The position numbers and the translations under genes are program-made. A DNA stretch of 64,000 nt from Elephas maximus indicus (lineage: Eukaryota; Chordata; Mammalia; Proboscidea; Elephantidae), in contig NC_064822.1 of assembly GCF_024166365.1 (NCBI RefSeq), positions 104,652,823-104,716,822 of the forward strand. The letters run 5' to 3'. The notes under the pieces are model-generated. The model worked only from the letters and a program-made list of their open reading frames with translations, was not told the origin of the DNA and made no database searches. Position 1 is the first letter of the stretch, and every line of letters starts with the position of its first letter. Below are positions 22,190 to 42,444 of this stretch, one piece after another.

Positions 22190-23640
22190 ATTGCCACACT
22201 GGGCTGTTCCAATCATGGTCACCAGTGACTTCCATGTAGCTAAGTCCAGTGGTCAATTTTCAGTCCTCATCCTGCTTGAACTTTCAGTAGTATGTGATAC
22301 TGCTGATCACTCCTTGGTGATCAGGACTTGGTTTTTTGACTTGGTTTGCAGGACCTTACACTCTTGGTTTTCCTCCTAACTCATTGGCTGGTCCTTTTTA
22401 GTATCCTTTCTCTGGTTCTGCCTCTTCTCTCAGAACTCAGTCCTTGGTCCTCTTTTCTTCTGTCTACACTCACACCCTTGTGTTCTCATCCTGTGGCATG
22501 ACTTAAGATGGTATTTAAATGTGTATTTCTACCCCAGATCTCTCACCCTTGAAATCCAGACATGTATATTCAACTTGTACTAAATATCACCTCCACATGG
22601 AAGTTGACATCTCGACTTAACAAGCCCCTAATATCCCCCCTCCAAATCTGCTTTGTTCGCAGCCTTTGGTATCTATTGATGGCAGATCCAGCTCTCACTC
22701 ACTCAGGCTAAACACCTTAGAGTAATCCTTGGCTTCTCTTTCCCTCACAACCCACAGGTAAGCCTTTAGGAAATCATTTTGGCCCTATCTTTACAATGTA
22801 GCCAACTGCAACCACTTTTCTCTGCCTCCCCTGCTACCACTCTGGTCTGAGTCTTCATCATCTTTCAAATAGATTACTGCAATCGATATCATCTTACGAT
22901 ATCTCCCTGCTTCTACCTTTCCCCTCCAGAATGATCTTTTTAAAAACTGAATCAGATCATCTCACTTCCCTGTTCCAAATCCTACAATGGCTCCCCACGT
23001 CAGAGTAAAAAATGCAAGACTTACAGGAGCTTACAAGGAGCTAAAAGAGGTGGCTCCCCATTTCCTTTCTGACCCGTCTCCTACAATTCAGTATTTCCAG
23101 CCATTCTGCCCTCCTTGGAACCCTGGTGGTACAGTGGTTAAGAGCTCAGCTTATAACCAAGAGGTCAGCAGTGTGAATCCACCAGCCACTCTTTGGAAAC
23201 CCTATAGGGGCAGTTCTACCTGTTCTATAGGGTGGCTATGAGTTGGAATCGATTCTTCAGCAACAGGTTTGATTTTCTGCCCTCCTTGCTCTCCTTCTAG
23301 GAACACTGAAGGTTCACTCTTGCCTGGGAGTCTTTGCTCCCAGGTGGCAGCTTGGGTAACCCCTCTTGACCTTCAAATCTTTGTTAAAATATCAAGTTTT
23401 CATTGAGTCCACTTTATTTATATTGCAACCTCCCCTGCTCCATCTCCCTAGCACTCTGATTTGTTTTTGCTTTATATTTTCCCATAGTACTCTTCACCTT
23501 CTAACAAATTATATAATTCACTTACTTTTTACATTGTCTTCCCTATCTCTCTCTAGAATGTAAACTCCATAAGGCAGGGATCTGTTTTGTTCACATATGT
23601 ATCCCCCAAGCACCTAGAAACTGTGCTAGATATACTTGTG
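22190..23640 (+). mobile_element. L2 LINE remnant with RT motif, split by an AfroSINE
   Basis: A short frame at 22191-22379 reads VLILLELSVVCDTADHSL, a decayed form of the L2 reverse transcriptase motif A region. Downstream are L2-type phrases: tggctccccacgtcagagt at 22990, ccttctaggaacactg at 23296, and taaactccataaggcaggga at 23560. It ends near 23640. The AfroSINE at 23118-23274 interrupts it. Confidence 0.75.
23118..23274 (+). mobile_element. AfroSINE with target duplication
   Basis: Forward AfroSINE: gaaccctggtggtacagtgg to ggaatcgattcttcagc. The 14-bp duplication ttctgccctccttg lies at 23104-23117 and 23275-23288, within L2 sequence. Confidence 0.92.
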
Positions 23641-24160
23641 GAGGGAATTAAAAAAAAAATTTTTTTTTAATTCTTCTGAGACTAAAACGTTTAGTAACAA
23701 ACCAATTTATTCCAAATTTCAGAATATCCTGGCACAAAATAGATGCGTAATAAGCATATGTAATTTGTGTGTAATCTGGGCACACATTTCCAAAGCATCC
23801 ATTTTATGTGTAAGAGTTGGAATTTATTTTGAGTTCTGTCTATTCTGTGTCCAAAGCCCAGTTTTGCTTTCATTTTGCATTTTTCTACTTCAGGAAGAAG
23901 CCCTGTAACTTCTGTTTAACAGTCAGTTTTGTTCTCTGAATACGTCCATAAACTCTATCACCCAGAGATGGTTAAGGAATTTGATTAAGAGCTAAGATAA
24001 TGAAGTTGCAGAGAAAGAAAAACAACTGAAATAAAGGATGCTTCTGAGAAATAACCCTTTGGAGGGATGGTCAGAGCAGTATATGCAGGATAAAGCAGTA
24101 AATGGCAGCACTTGAGTGCACTCACAGATCTGGGGTCTAACTTCAATTCCATCAATTTCC
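23641..24160. other. Unclassified intergenic DNA
   Basis: It has an A9T8 tract at about 23650-23670. No gene seen. Confidence 0.4.
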
Positions 24161-24163
24161 CCA

Positions 24164-24318
24164 AAAAAACCCATTGCCATGGAGTTGATTCTGGCTCACA
24201 GTGACCCCATAGGGTTTCCAAGGCCACATCTTTCTCCCCTGTGGAGCCGCCAGTGGTTTCCAGCCACCGATCTTTGAGTTAGCAGTGACTGCTTTAACCA
24301 CTGCCCCGCCAGAGCTCC
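24164..24318 (-). mobile_element. AfroSINE, diverged
   Basis: Reverse-oriented AfroSINE: cccattgccatggagttgat to ccgccagagctcctg. It includes the extra central segment (ccacatctttctcccctgtgg) of the longer AfroSINE variant. Confidence 0.85.
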
Positions 24319-24374
24319 TGCTCACCTGATATTGATTTGTCCGTTTTCTCACCTATAAATAGTAGTAAAAATGC

Positions 24375-24775
24375 CTGTTTGAGTACCCTGCATTTCTACC
24401 CCGGATGTACTGGACCAATCTGCATTTTAACAGGATCCCCAGGTGATTCTTAAGTATAATAAAATTTGAGAAAGGCTGCTCTACTTGTGGGAGCCCCAGT
24501 TGGTGCAGTGGTTAAAAGTTACTGAGAGCGACGGCAGCTAATTAAAAGGATGGCAGTTCCAATCCACCAGCTGCTCCTTGGAAACCCTATGGAGCAGTTC
24601 TGCTCTGTCCCATAGGGTCGCTATGAGGGCAACAAGTAGGGCTCTACTTGTGGTTCTCAGAATTGGTCCGACTCTCAGGTCAGCACCATGAACATCACCT
24701 GGGAAATTGTTAGGAATGCAAATTCTGAGCAGGGGCCCTAAGCAGAAAGAACCGGTTTGAAGCCCCGGTTAGCAC
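24375..24775. mobile_element. MER5-like remnants, two abutting pieces split by an AfroSINE
   Basis: The left piece ends ggtgattctt...atttgagaaaggctg and the right begins ggttctcagaattggtcc. This is the same order as at 16640-16860. The AfroSINE at 24491-24640 lies exactly between them. Confidence 0.5.
24491..24640 (+). mobile_element. AfroSINE with target duplication
   Basis: Forward AfroSINE, diverged head (gagccccagttggtgcagtgg). The 13-bp duplication gctctacttgtgg lies at 24478-24490 and 24641-24653. Confidence 0.88.
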
Positions 24776-25404
24776 CTACGCGAAGAGATTGTGAGTTGTC
24801 AGGGACCAAAGGGTTCATTTAAAGAGAAGGTAGGAAAACCAGTAAGAAAAGCAATCAAAAAGGTGGGAATAAGATTCAAAGCCCCTTCGTGAATAATTAA
24901 GGCCTAGAATGGGGAGCAAGGCCTTCGCTCTCGGAAATCTCTCAGCTGCGAGGGGAGCCAGCGCCCGGCTCCAGGTGGGGGCTTTCCAACCGCGCCCGGA
25001 CGCGCCGAGAAGGAAGAGGCGCCTTTCAGGCGGTGTAGGGAGAGCCGGCAGCGCGCAGGCCAGGCCTTGTAGGGAGTGGAGCGGAGGTGACTGGCTGGAG
25101 GCCACGCGGACTCCCCCTCCGAGGGTCCGAGGCCGCCCAGACTTGCCTGGCAGTGGGAGGGGCTTCCCTCCTGGCCTCCGGCCGCTGCTCGGCTTACCTG
25201 ACGCTCTCGCTCCCTTGGGCTTTGCCCACCTGACACTCCCCACACACCTCGAGGACGGTGTAGATGCTTCACTTCCTCCCTCCTCCTCCCAATCGCCTAC
25301 TCTTTCCTCTTCCCTACCCCACCCGGTCCATTCTCTTGCCCCGAGGGTTACTCCTCCCCTTCCTAGTTCTGGCTCCTTACAAATAGTTTGGTTTGAACTT
25401 TTGA

Positions 25405-25530
25405 ACCCACCAATCAGAGCCGCTTGCCCTCCCCTCTCCGCAGGCCGGGAGGAGCCGCGCGGCCGGGGCGGGCCCACGACGCGTGGCCGGGGGAGCGTAT
25501 AAAGGGCCGGGTGGGCCGCAGCCTCTCCCT
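25405..25530 (+). promoter_or_regulatory. TUBA1C: TUBA1C core promoter
   Basis: A CCAAT box lies at 25410-25414, a GC box (ggggcgggcc) at about 25465-25474 and a TATA box (TATAAA) at 25498-25503. Transcription should start near 25528-25532, giving a 5' UTR of about 100 bases. CCAAT plus GC box plus TATA is the usual layout of strongly expressed alpha-tubulin genes. Confidence 0.8.
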
Positions 25531-25627
25531 ACTTCTCCCCCGGACTCCTTGGCAGTCTGTTAGTGGGAGGTTCCTGCTGCTAGCCACTCGCCTTCTCTGT
25601 CCCCGCGGGTCCCTTAAGAGTCCCGTC

Positions 25628-33741
<8,114 letters not shown>

Positions 33742-33826
33742 CCTGTCTGTTGCAATTGTACACTCCGTCGTCTTGAGACTCTTATTTGTGTTGTCCTGTA
33801 AAGCTGCCCCATGGTCCTTCACTGTC

Positions 33827-33832
33827 AATAAA
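33827..33832 (+). terminator. TUBA1C: TUBA1C poly(A) signal
   Basis: AATAAA 86 bases after the stop codon. The T- and G-rich stretch tgatgtttccgttttaaatg follows. Cleavage is expected near 33850. Confidence 0.88.
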
Positions 33833-33939
33833 AGTGATGTTTCCGTTTTAAATGTCGAACTGGCTTCTCTATCACAGTAAATACTTAAGACTAGTTGAGG
33901 GTGGAAGAGGCTGGCAGAGGATTCACCTGATCGTCATTT

Positions 33940-34075
33940 GAGCAATGTTTCAAGTGCCTACTGTGTGCCATGTACTGTGCTCTAAGGGGTTTTTGTTTTT
34001 TTCATATAGACCTGAGGTGAGTGGTGATAAAAATCATTTCCTAAGTGAGGAAACTGGATCAAATTGATTGGGCCA
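33940..34075 (-). mobile_element. MIR SINE fragment
   Basis: Reverse MIR phrase aagtgcctactgtgtgccatg and the later cctaagtgaggaaactgg. Confidence 0.75.
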
Positions 34076-34111
34076 ATGCTTCTCAAAAGTCAGTTTGAGC
34101 ATGAATCACCT

Positions 34112-35113
34112 ATTGTTGTTGTTAGGTGCTGTTGAGTGGGTTCCAACTCATAGCGACCCTATGCACAACAGAACAAAACACTGCCCGGTCCTCCGCCATC
34201 CTTACAATCTTTGTTATGCTTGAGCTCATTGTTGCAGCCACTGTGTCAATCCACCTCCTTGAGGGTCTTCCTCTTTTCCACTGACCCTGTACTTTGCCAA
34301 ACATGATGTCCTTCTCCAGGGACTGATCCCTCCTGACAATATGTCCAGGTATGTAAGGTACAGTCTCTCCATCCTTGCTTTTAAGGAGCATTCTGGTTGT
34401 ACTTCTTCTAAGACAGATTTGTTCGTTCTTTTGGCAGTCCATGGTATATTCAATATTCTTCGCCAACACCACAATTCAAAGGCGTCAATTCTTTGGTCTT
34501 CCTTATTCATTGTCCAGCTTTCACATGGATATGATGCGATTGAGAATACCATGGCTTGGGTCGGGTGCACCTTAGTCTTCAATGTGACATCTTTGCTCTT
34601 CAGCACTTTAAAGAGGTCCTTTGCAACAGATTTACCCAGTGCAATGCATCATTTGATTTCTTAACTGCTGCTTCCATGGCTGTTGATTGTGGATCCACGT
34701 AAAATGAAATTCTTGACCACTTCAGTCTTTATTCTGTTTATCATGGTGTTGCTTATTGGTCCAGTTGGGAGGATTTTTGTTTTCTTTATGCTTGAGGTGC
34801 AATCCATACTGAAGGCTGTGGTCTTTGATCTTCATTAATAAGTGCTTCAAGTCCTCTTCACTTTCAGCAAGCAAGGTTGTGTCATCTGCATAACACAGGT
34901 TGTTAATGAGTCTTCCTCCATCCCTGATGCCCCTTTCTTCTGCATATAGTCCAGCTTCTCGTATTATTTGCTCAGCACACAGATTGAATAGGTATGGTCA
35001 AAGAATACAACCCTGATGTACACCTTTCCTGACTTTAAACCAGTCAGTATCCCCTTGTTCTGTCTGAACAACTGCCTCTTGGTTTATGTAGAGGTTCCTC
35101 ATGAAGATGGAAG
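34112..35113 (-). mobile_element. RTE 3' end, copy G, with target duplication
   Basis: About 1 kb. It starts at the reversed tail (gttgttgttaggtgctgttg) and ends in the RT palm region, past the YADD segment near 34885. The 9-bp duplication gaatcacct lies at 34103-34111 and 35114-35122. Minus-strand frames at 34122-34606 carry the RTE C-terminal domain in pieces. Confidence 0.88.
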
Positions 35114-35122
35114 GAATCACCT

Positions 35123-37354
35123 GTAGATACTAAAGTACAGATTCTATAGTTAGCAGTGGGGCTTCAGCTACTGCATTTTAATGTCCCCAGGTGACGCTGA
35201 TGCCCTTGATCTGTTGTGTCCACACTTGGAGTAGTAGCTAGGGATTAGGTAATAGTAAATGGTAGAGCCAAAACTCAAATCATCAGCCATACTACCAGAA
35301 CGATAGCTGTTAGTCTTTAATACTAGTCACATGGTGAGGGCTTGGAATCATGCTGTTTTATCCCATATGTAGCCAAACAAAATGGCAAATAAGATTTTGG
35401 TACTTAGGCTTTTGCTTGGAGTAAATGGAGCTGGCCTAGCTGAGACACAAAATTTCAATAGTTATAAGCTGTTATGGTATTGGTACTGTATCCAGTGTAT
35501 GTCATGGAGAATATTTGAAGTTTTTTGAGTAGGGGAATAAGAAAAATTGAATGTGTGTGTAATTAAAATTGGAGCATTCCCTAACCTGGAGCTTTTCCCA
35601 AGCTGAAGCTGTGTGGTTCTTGAAGGGGAGGGGACAAGATATAAGCAGATGGCCTGAGGAAACTTAGGGCATGAAATGTAGTTGAGTACAGAGCTTGATG
35701 ACTGGTATTCTGTTCAGTGATGTGGCCTGTAAGGTTGAACTAAGCAATGGGAAAGGACTATGATGACTGAAAGGCCAGGCTTCAGGACGGAAGAACTAGT
35801 TTTAGATGCTTGGGGCGCCCCTGAGTGGGAATGCCTAACAGGTGGCTGGAGATGGGGAGGGCGTGCATAGCTGCAAGTGTGTTAACCTGTACTCCATGCC
35901 TGACCTTTTTCCCATGGCACTGGGGTACCTTCTCTCAACACTGATGTCTGCACCCCATACCCGTTGCTCACTTCAGCTCCCTTACCATGAGTAGAGCAGC
36001 TGGGAATGTGCCAGCACAGCACGGCACTGTCACAGCTGCAGCCTGAGATGCTTCAGCCCTGCTGGGGATGGTTTTATTCCATCATGAGAGCACTGGGGCC
36101 TTGTGCCATTCAATGCTGGCACGGCACAGCCTGGCCCCATCCTTGAGCACAAAGACAGCTTTTGCTACTTATCAGATGGGCAGGGTTCCTCCCGGCAGCC
36201 CCAGGATGGAGGGTCCAGGATGAAAATGAACCTTGGGGAGGCCAGCCAGCCACAAGAGGGGCATGCAGAGACCTTCCTCACCCAGGAGATCAGCTGATAA
36301 GCCACAGTGCGAGCACGGCAGGAAACAGGACACCCATGATGAGAATGAGCAGATAAGTCATCCGATTCAGCTGAGCACGGCTCACCCCATGATACCTGGG
36401 AGGTGCCCCAAGGATGAGATACAGAGCATGATCCTTCAGAATGACCTGGACAGCCAGGAACCTCCTGGGCCAGCCACCCCTGGCCAGGAGCGGTGCCCTT
36501 CTGCTTAACTCTGAGCCTTGCAAATCAGACTCTTCCACCTGTGCCAAGATGCATAAAAGGTTGAAAGCTTTAAGCAGGAGCAGCTGTGAGGTGAAAGAAA
36601 ATAAAAGTTTGGCTAAAAAAAGTCCAGCAAAGTCTGAGGAATTGGAAGAGCAAAGTGCAAGTTGTTCGGAGGTCTCTGTCCTTGTAATGATGAGGTTTTC
36701 CCCTTCTGCACTGGCAGGGAGAGAATAGAAGTTAGCCTGCAGCAAGAACAAATATACCCCAAGGTCTAGGTTGCTGCTTTATGGCTGGCAATCATCTGAT
36801 TTGCCCTTGAGCACAAATGAAAAGTCTGCACTCAGGGCTGCAGAAATGCCACTGAGGTTTGATGAGGATAAATGGAAAAAGCATGAGTTTGGCTCCTGGG
36901 ATTGGCTATGGCCTCAGACTCTGGCTTTCTGGACAGAGGGCTGATTGCCTGCCCTCACCTGATCTGACCAGAGGATCAAGCTGCTTCTACCCATGGAGAC
37001 CACCAGCCACTGAGGAGATGAGTGCTCCAGGCAGAGCAGCTTTGAGCTGGAGCAGGGTGAGGAGAAAGAGTGGCTTTAAGGGGCCCTTCTGCCTGCCTGT
37101 CCACCTGTCAGCCCATGTGTTTAGGAAGTACCTGGCAAATGCCTCTGCTTCCAGCAGGAGTCTAGCCATCAGCCCACTCTCAGGCCAGGGAATGGCCAGG
37201 AAATTTTAAAATCACCTTGGAGAGACCCCTGTCTTTAGGCTTCCAGCTTGTAGGAGGCTGTGTGGCACTGAGTGGACTTGTGGCAGGGGAAGGGAGGCCA
37301 GTCATGGCTGAGGCTGGGAGGAAGAGGCCGGTGGGTTCACATCTCTGGTGTTTC
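35123..37354. other. Intergenic DNA between TUBA1C and PRPH
   Basis: No gene that I can support. Open frames at 36103-36751 on both strands match no family I know and have no splice or promoter context. Confidence 0.4.
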
Positions 37355-37510
37355 ATAACCTTCACAATACCTCTGAGGTGACGTTATACCCATTGCTACA
37401 GCTGAGGAAATGAAAGCTCAGAGAGATCAAATATCTAGCCTAAGGCTATAGAGCCAGTAGCAGAACTGAAATTTGACTCCAGATCACCGACTCCCAAGTG
37501 TGTGCTCTCT
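37355..37510 (-). mobile_element. MIR SINE fragment
   Basis: Reverse MIR phrases: gctgaggaaatgaaagctca, gagccagtagcagaactg, gactcccaagtgtgtgctct. Confidence 0.75.
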
Positions 37511-39317
37511 CCATTCTGCATGCAGCCTCTCAGCGGTGCCAGAGAAGTCAGCTCTGCCCTGGTGGCCGTTCCAGGTCTGAGGAGAAGGGCCACATCCTGG
37601 GCAATGCAGGGCACGAGGCCCACCAATGCCAGCCCTCACTTGGAGCGCTGAATGGAGCAGCAGAAAGGAGATCTTGCTATACCGCTGATTGTCAGAACAC
37701 CTCCCAGGAGCCCCGTTCCTGGGCTCAAGTGGCAGTACGCTGATCCAGAGTGGCAAAGCCAACTGGTCCCTGATACCAGGTTGTAGCCTCCCCAGTGAGG
37801 GGGCCTCCATCTGAGCTCCGTGAATCAAGTCTCAGCTTGTAGGATGATACAGTGTCCTTGCAGGACAGGTGCTGCCACCTGCCTGGACTCCTGACAAGAC
37901 ACCAGCCGATGTGCAGATAGGACAGCTCACACCTGGAGCATCGCTTCCCTCAGCACTGGGGCTACGAGGGTCAGCTTCTGTCAGCTGAGGTCACAAGGGG
38001 CTGCTGGCAGAGATGGCCCAGGCAGGTGGCTCCAGTGGCCCAGTGCCAGGACAGCCATCTGTGAGACACGGGCAGCAGAAGGTGAAGGGAAAATAGACCC
38101 CCTGGTGCAGGGGTCATGGAGTGGAGATCAGAGGTCAGCCCCATGGAGGCCTCCTTTGCTGACATCTCATTAGCCCGTCGCTGCCCCATACATTCTAAGG
38201 GCCTCACTTCCCTGAGTCTGTCAGCACTGAACAGGTTCTGGGAAGATGGTTCTTTTCCTCCTCTAATATTCCCTCCGAGTCCGCAGCAGGATAGAGGCAC
38301 AGGATCAGTGAACCCTGCGCAAGTAGAGACCTGTCTGCTTTAGTCATGATACAGCAAGTGCTTCTAAACGCTTGCCTCACCACCAGAAGTTTGCTTTTTT
38401 CTTTTTTAAATGCAGACAGAATATATGGGTTTTATTGCAGATTTCCTACTTACACAAAAGCCTTGTCTGAGTTCACAAATCAGTTTTAATAAATTTACTG
38501 GGGAGCGGGAGGGATGTGTAAATCTGTCCTCACTGCAGCCAGTCCTCTCCACTCGTCTCTCCACTCATTGAATCTCATTAAGCTCACAGGAGATGTCTAG
38601 CCCAATTGTAGACTAATTCAGAAATGCTTTTGGCCAAGGTAATCATGTCCAATTAGACTACTATAGCAATCATTTCCAGTTTGGTAGTTTAACTCATTGT
38701 TTTGGCACACCTATTTGGTGCAAATCACTGTGGGAAATATACCTAATTCAATATTCCCTCGGTTTGTGGTGACAAACCACACACATACAACCCTAATTCA
38801 AGGCCACCAGTCCTAGGCTGTCACGCGTGGCAGCCACCATTGTGTATCCACACCAAACCCATTCCTAGCTTGTTTTACATGCCAACACAGCCTGGTTCTG
38901 TTTAGGCATTGGGCAGCCATGAGCATGGGGAGCTGGGCCTCTCTACCACCAATCCAGGTAATTCTGTTTCTCTTGCTAGGGATTGGTTAAGGAACTAGCT
39001 TGTGATGCAATTATGGAAATGAAAGGTAAGGTAATGTCTATGGCAGGGGCAGGGAGGGAAGGGGGAATAGAAAGGGAGGTATTACAAAAAAATTCCCTTG
39101 CCCTTAGAGGAATACAGGGATAAGGATCTTCTCTTGCAACTTTTGGACATTATTGAGGGTATGATGCTTAAAATTGCTGCAGCCGTCTTGTGACCATGAG
39201 CGGGCAAACACGAGGACAAAAGCTAATACTCTGAAGATGGCAGGGCAGAAAGATAATGGAATCTGGGTCCTTGACAGGATGTTGAGCCCCTGAATTAACC
39301 AGTCCTGAGACTGCTCT
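37511..39317. other. Intergenic DNA
   Basis: GC-rich to about 38340, then AT-rich. No gene or clear repeat recognised. Confidence 0.4.
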
Positions 39318-39528
39318 AGGAACCCTGGTGGCACAGTGGTTAAGTGCTCTGCTGCTAACTGAAAGCTCAGCTGTTTGAACTCACCAACTGCTCCATGGGA
39401 GAAAGATGTGCAGTCTGCTTCCATGAAGATTTACAGCCATGGAAACCCTGTGGCTCAGCTCTACTCTGTCCTGTGGGGCCACTATGAGTTGGATTCAACT
39501 CGATGGCAGTGGGCTTTGGGTTTTGGGA
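39318..39528 (+). mobile_element. AfroSINE, longer variant
   Basis: Forward element: gaaccctggtggcacagtgg, then the extra central segment (gagaaagatgtgcagtctgc), ending cagtgggctttgggtttt. Confidence 0.9.
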
Positions 39529-39544
39529 AGCTGCTCTGCCTCTA

Positions 39545-40660
39545 GATTTTTTTTTGCTTTAGATGGTTTATAGAGCAAATTAGTTTCTCATTAAACAATT
39601 AATACACATATTGACATATTGTTTTGTGACATTGGTTGCCAACCCTGTGACTTGTGAGCACTCTCCATTTGTCGACCTTGGGTTTCCTATTTCCATTCAT
39701 CCAGCTTTCCTGTCTCCTGCCTTCTTGTCCTTGCCCCTGGGCTGGTGTACCCATTTAGTCTCATATACATGATTGAACTGTGTGTGGTATTTTTTGTTTT
39801 ATGGACCTGTCTAATCCTTGGCTGAAGGGTGAACCTCAGGAGTGAAAAGGTGTCCCAGGGGCCTTGCTCTTAGGTTTCTCCAGTCTCCATCAGACCAGTA
39901 AGTCTGCTTTTTTTTGAGTTAGAATTTTGTTCTACATTTTTCTCTAGCTCTGTCCAGGACCCTCTATTATGATCCCTGTCAGAGCAGTTGGTGGTGGTAG
40001 CTGGGCATCATATAGTTATGTTGGACTCGGTCTGGTGGAGGCTGTGGTAGTTGTGGTCCATTAGGCCTTTGGACTGATCTTTCTTTTGTGTCTTTGGTTT
40101 CATTCTCCCTTACTCCAGACAGGATGGGACCCGTAGAGTATCTTAGATGGTCGCTCACAAGCTATTAAGTCACCAGACGCTACTCACCAAGTTAGGATGT
40201 AGAACATTTCTTTATAAACTGTGTTATGCCAATTGAGCTAGATGTCTCCTAAGACCATGGCCCCCAGGCCTCAGCCTGGTAATTCAGACCCTCGGGGAGT
40301 TTGGATGTGTCTATGAAGCTTCTATGTCTTTGTATTGGTCAAGTTGTGCTGACTTCCCCAGTATTATGTACTGTCTTACCCTTCACCAAAGATAACGTTT
40401 ATCCATTGCCCAGTGTTTTTCCCTCCCCACCATTCCCTTCCTTTGTAACCATCAAAGATTTTTTTCTATCCCTGTGTAAAAAAATTTTTTTCATGGATTT
40501 TTATAATAATGGTCTCATACAGTATTTATCCTTTCATGATTGACTTATTTCATTCAGCATAACGGCTTCCAGATTCATCCATGTTGTGAGATATTTCAGA
40601 TTCATCATTGTTCTTTATCGTTTCATAGTATTCCATTGTGTGTATGTACCATAGTTTGTA
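39545..40660 (-). mobile_element. 5'-truncated L1 (3' UTR and end of ORF2)
   Basis: It begins with a T-run, follows the same 3' UTR as the L1 ending at 56690, and reaches the end of ORF2 (ttccattgtgtgtatgtacc near 40632). Probable 9-bp duplication ctgcctcta at 39536-39544 and 40661-40669. Confidence 0.85.
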
Positions 40661-40870
40661 CTGCCTCTAAACAGTTTGTTATGTGAGATTATAAATCCCC
40701 TTATTGTTTAGGCCATTTTGAGTTGGACCTTCTGTTGCCAAAAGCATCCTGACTGCTCTGACCCAAATCCACTAAAAAGGGACAAGATGAGCAAACCCCT
40801 CCTTTATCATTAACTGTGTGGCAAAGATCAGCATGAATCCAATTCCCAACTGGAAATGGATCCAGGCCTC
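40661..40870 (+). repeat. Direct repeat unit 1 (LTR-end-like)
   Basis: About 200 bases shared with 41672-41885, including aaagcatcctgactgc, cactaaaaaggg and ctgtgtggcaa. The phrase ttataaatccccttattgtt recalls an LTR poly(A) region. The L1 at 39545-40660 interrupts its left edge. Confidence 0.6.
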
Positions 40871-41670
40871 ACCTTCCCACGTCTCCATACATTGTCACCA
40901 GCCAGTTTCATGACATTTCCTCTCTGACCCTAATCACCTGGAGTTAAATTAGACTTTATGCCTAGCTATCTTGTACCAGCTCAAAGCATCCCTGGCTACC
41001 CATGGCCAAGTCATCAGAGACCAGCTGTAGGCTCAGGAGTCTGCACAACTCCCTGCACTTCAGACCAGTTGGCCTCTGTCTTTCTCTAGTCCCCCAAGAC
41101 TAGGACACCTAGGAGCTCCTGGGAGCTCCACCGGCTCAGGCTGTCAGATGGGCACCTGCATGGCCCTGCGGACAGAGGGCATGCAGGTGGTTTGTAGGGT
41201 GCCAGACCCTTTGAACTTGTCTGTTCAGCTGTCACCCAGGCCTCTCCCTGCCCAAAGGGCATGAGAGAGATGGCAGAGTGTCGTGATTGCAGAAGAACCT
41301 CCTGACACCCAGCCTGATGGGTAAAAGCCACTGTTCTGTCTCATCTCAGCCACGTGCATGTGCACTCGAGCAGCTGGCCGGGCAGGGAGGGGTGATGGGG
41401 ACACTATATCTCTTCACAGCCCACAGAATCACCAAGTGCCATCTCCCATCTCAACATCTTCATCAATAAACAGTGGGAGTAAGGGGCGGGGAGCATGCTT
41501 GAGTGATCCCAGAGCTCTTCACCTGTTCTAACCTTCTGGGGTTCCAGGCTAAGGAGCTCACAGAAGTTATGTGGAAAGCAGGGAAGGGTGGGGGGAGTCT
41601 GCACTTCCTCTCTGTCAGTCCTGAAAACAGGGTATGGGGGGAAGGAGACTCACTGCTCTCGTTGGGTGAG
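40871..41670. other. Spacer between the two direct repeat units
   Basis: Moderately GC-rich. No gene seen, and no similarity between this part and the sequence after the second unit. Confidence 0.4.
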
Positions 41671-41671
41671 T

Positions 41672-41885
41672 CTGCCTCTAGATTTTTTGTTATATGAGGT
41701 TATAAATCCCTTTATTGTTTAGGCTGTTTTGAGTTGGGTATTCTACTGCTTCCAGCCAAAAGCATCCTGACTGCACTGACTCAAACTGCACTAAAAAGGG
41801 GCCAGATGGGCAAACCTCAACTTTGACACTAACTCTGTGGCAAGGATCAGCCCGAATTCAATTCAGTTGAAAACTCCAGCTGAGG
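41672..41885 (+). repeat. Direct repeat unit 2 (LTR-end-like)
   Basis: It opens with ctgcctctagattttttgt, like the left edge of unit 1 at 39536. It continues ttataaatccctttattgtt and aaagcatcctgactgcactg. Confidence 0.6.
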
Positions 41886-42244
41886 GCAAGGTCACATGTA
41901 CATTCCAGCTCCGGCATCACCCTGAGAGGTTGTCCCCACTGTTCTGAAAGTGACTGCTGCTCGTTCCAACCTGGAGTATCCTGGGGCATCACCCTGTGAA
42001 GGAAGAGCTTAGCTTCTGGGGGCAGTGCTCTGAGAACCCACCACTGTCTTTAATGTTTCTATTTTATTACCTGATTTCCCCTGCTCAAGAACCTCAGAGA
42101 TAATTTCAACCAGCCGCTTTATTTTATCAATGAGGAAAGCAAAGCCCAGTGATCGCCAGACCTGGGACCAGGGTACTTGGTCTGTAGTTCGGTGCTCTCT
42201 CCTGACAACATGAAACTTCTCAAGTTTAAACCCCTCTACCTGAT

Positions 42245-42440
42245 AGGAGCTTGGGTGGTAGAAGCTGTTTGTGATTGGCTGCTAACCTCAAGGTTGATAG
42301 TTTGAACCCACTCAGTGGTGACACAGAAGAATGACCTGGCAAACTACTTTCATAAAGATTACAGCCAAGAAAAACCTATGAAGTAGTTCTACTGTGTAAC
42401 ACATGGGGTCACCATGAGCCGGAATCAACTCAACAAGCCA
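42245..42440 (+). mobile_element. AfroSINE, strongly diverged longer variant
   Basis: Only parts are clear: ggctgctaacctcaaggttg, tttgaacccactcagtgg, cataaagattacagcc and cggaatcaactcaac. Confidence 0.7.
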
Positions 42441-42444
42441 CACA

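Noticed and set aside
36103-36751. Overlapping frames between TUBA1C and PRPH
   Set aside because: Both strands are open over the same stretch, with no known domain and no exon signals. I treat it as intergenic.
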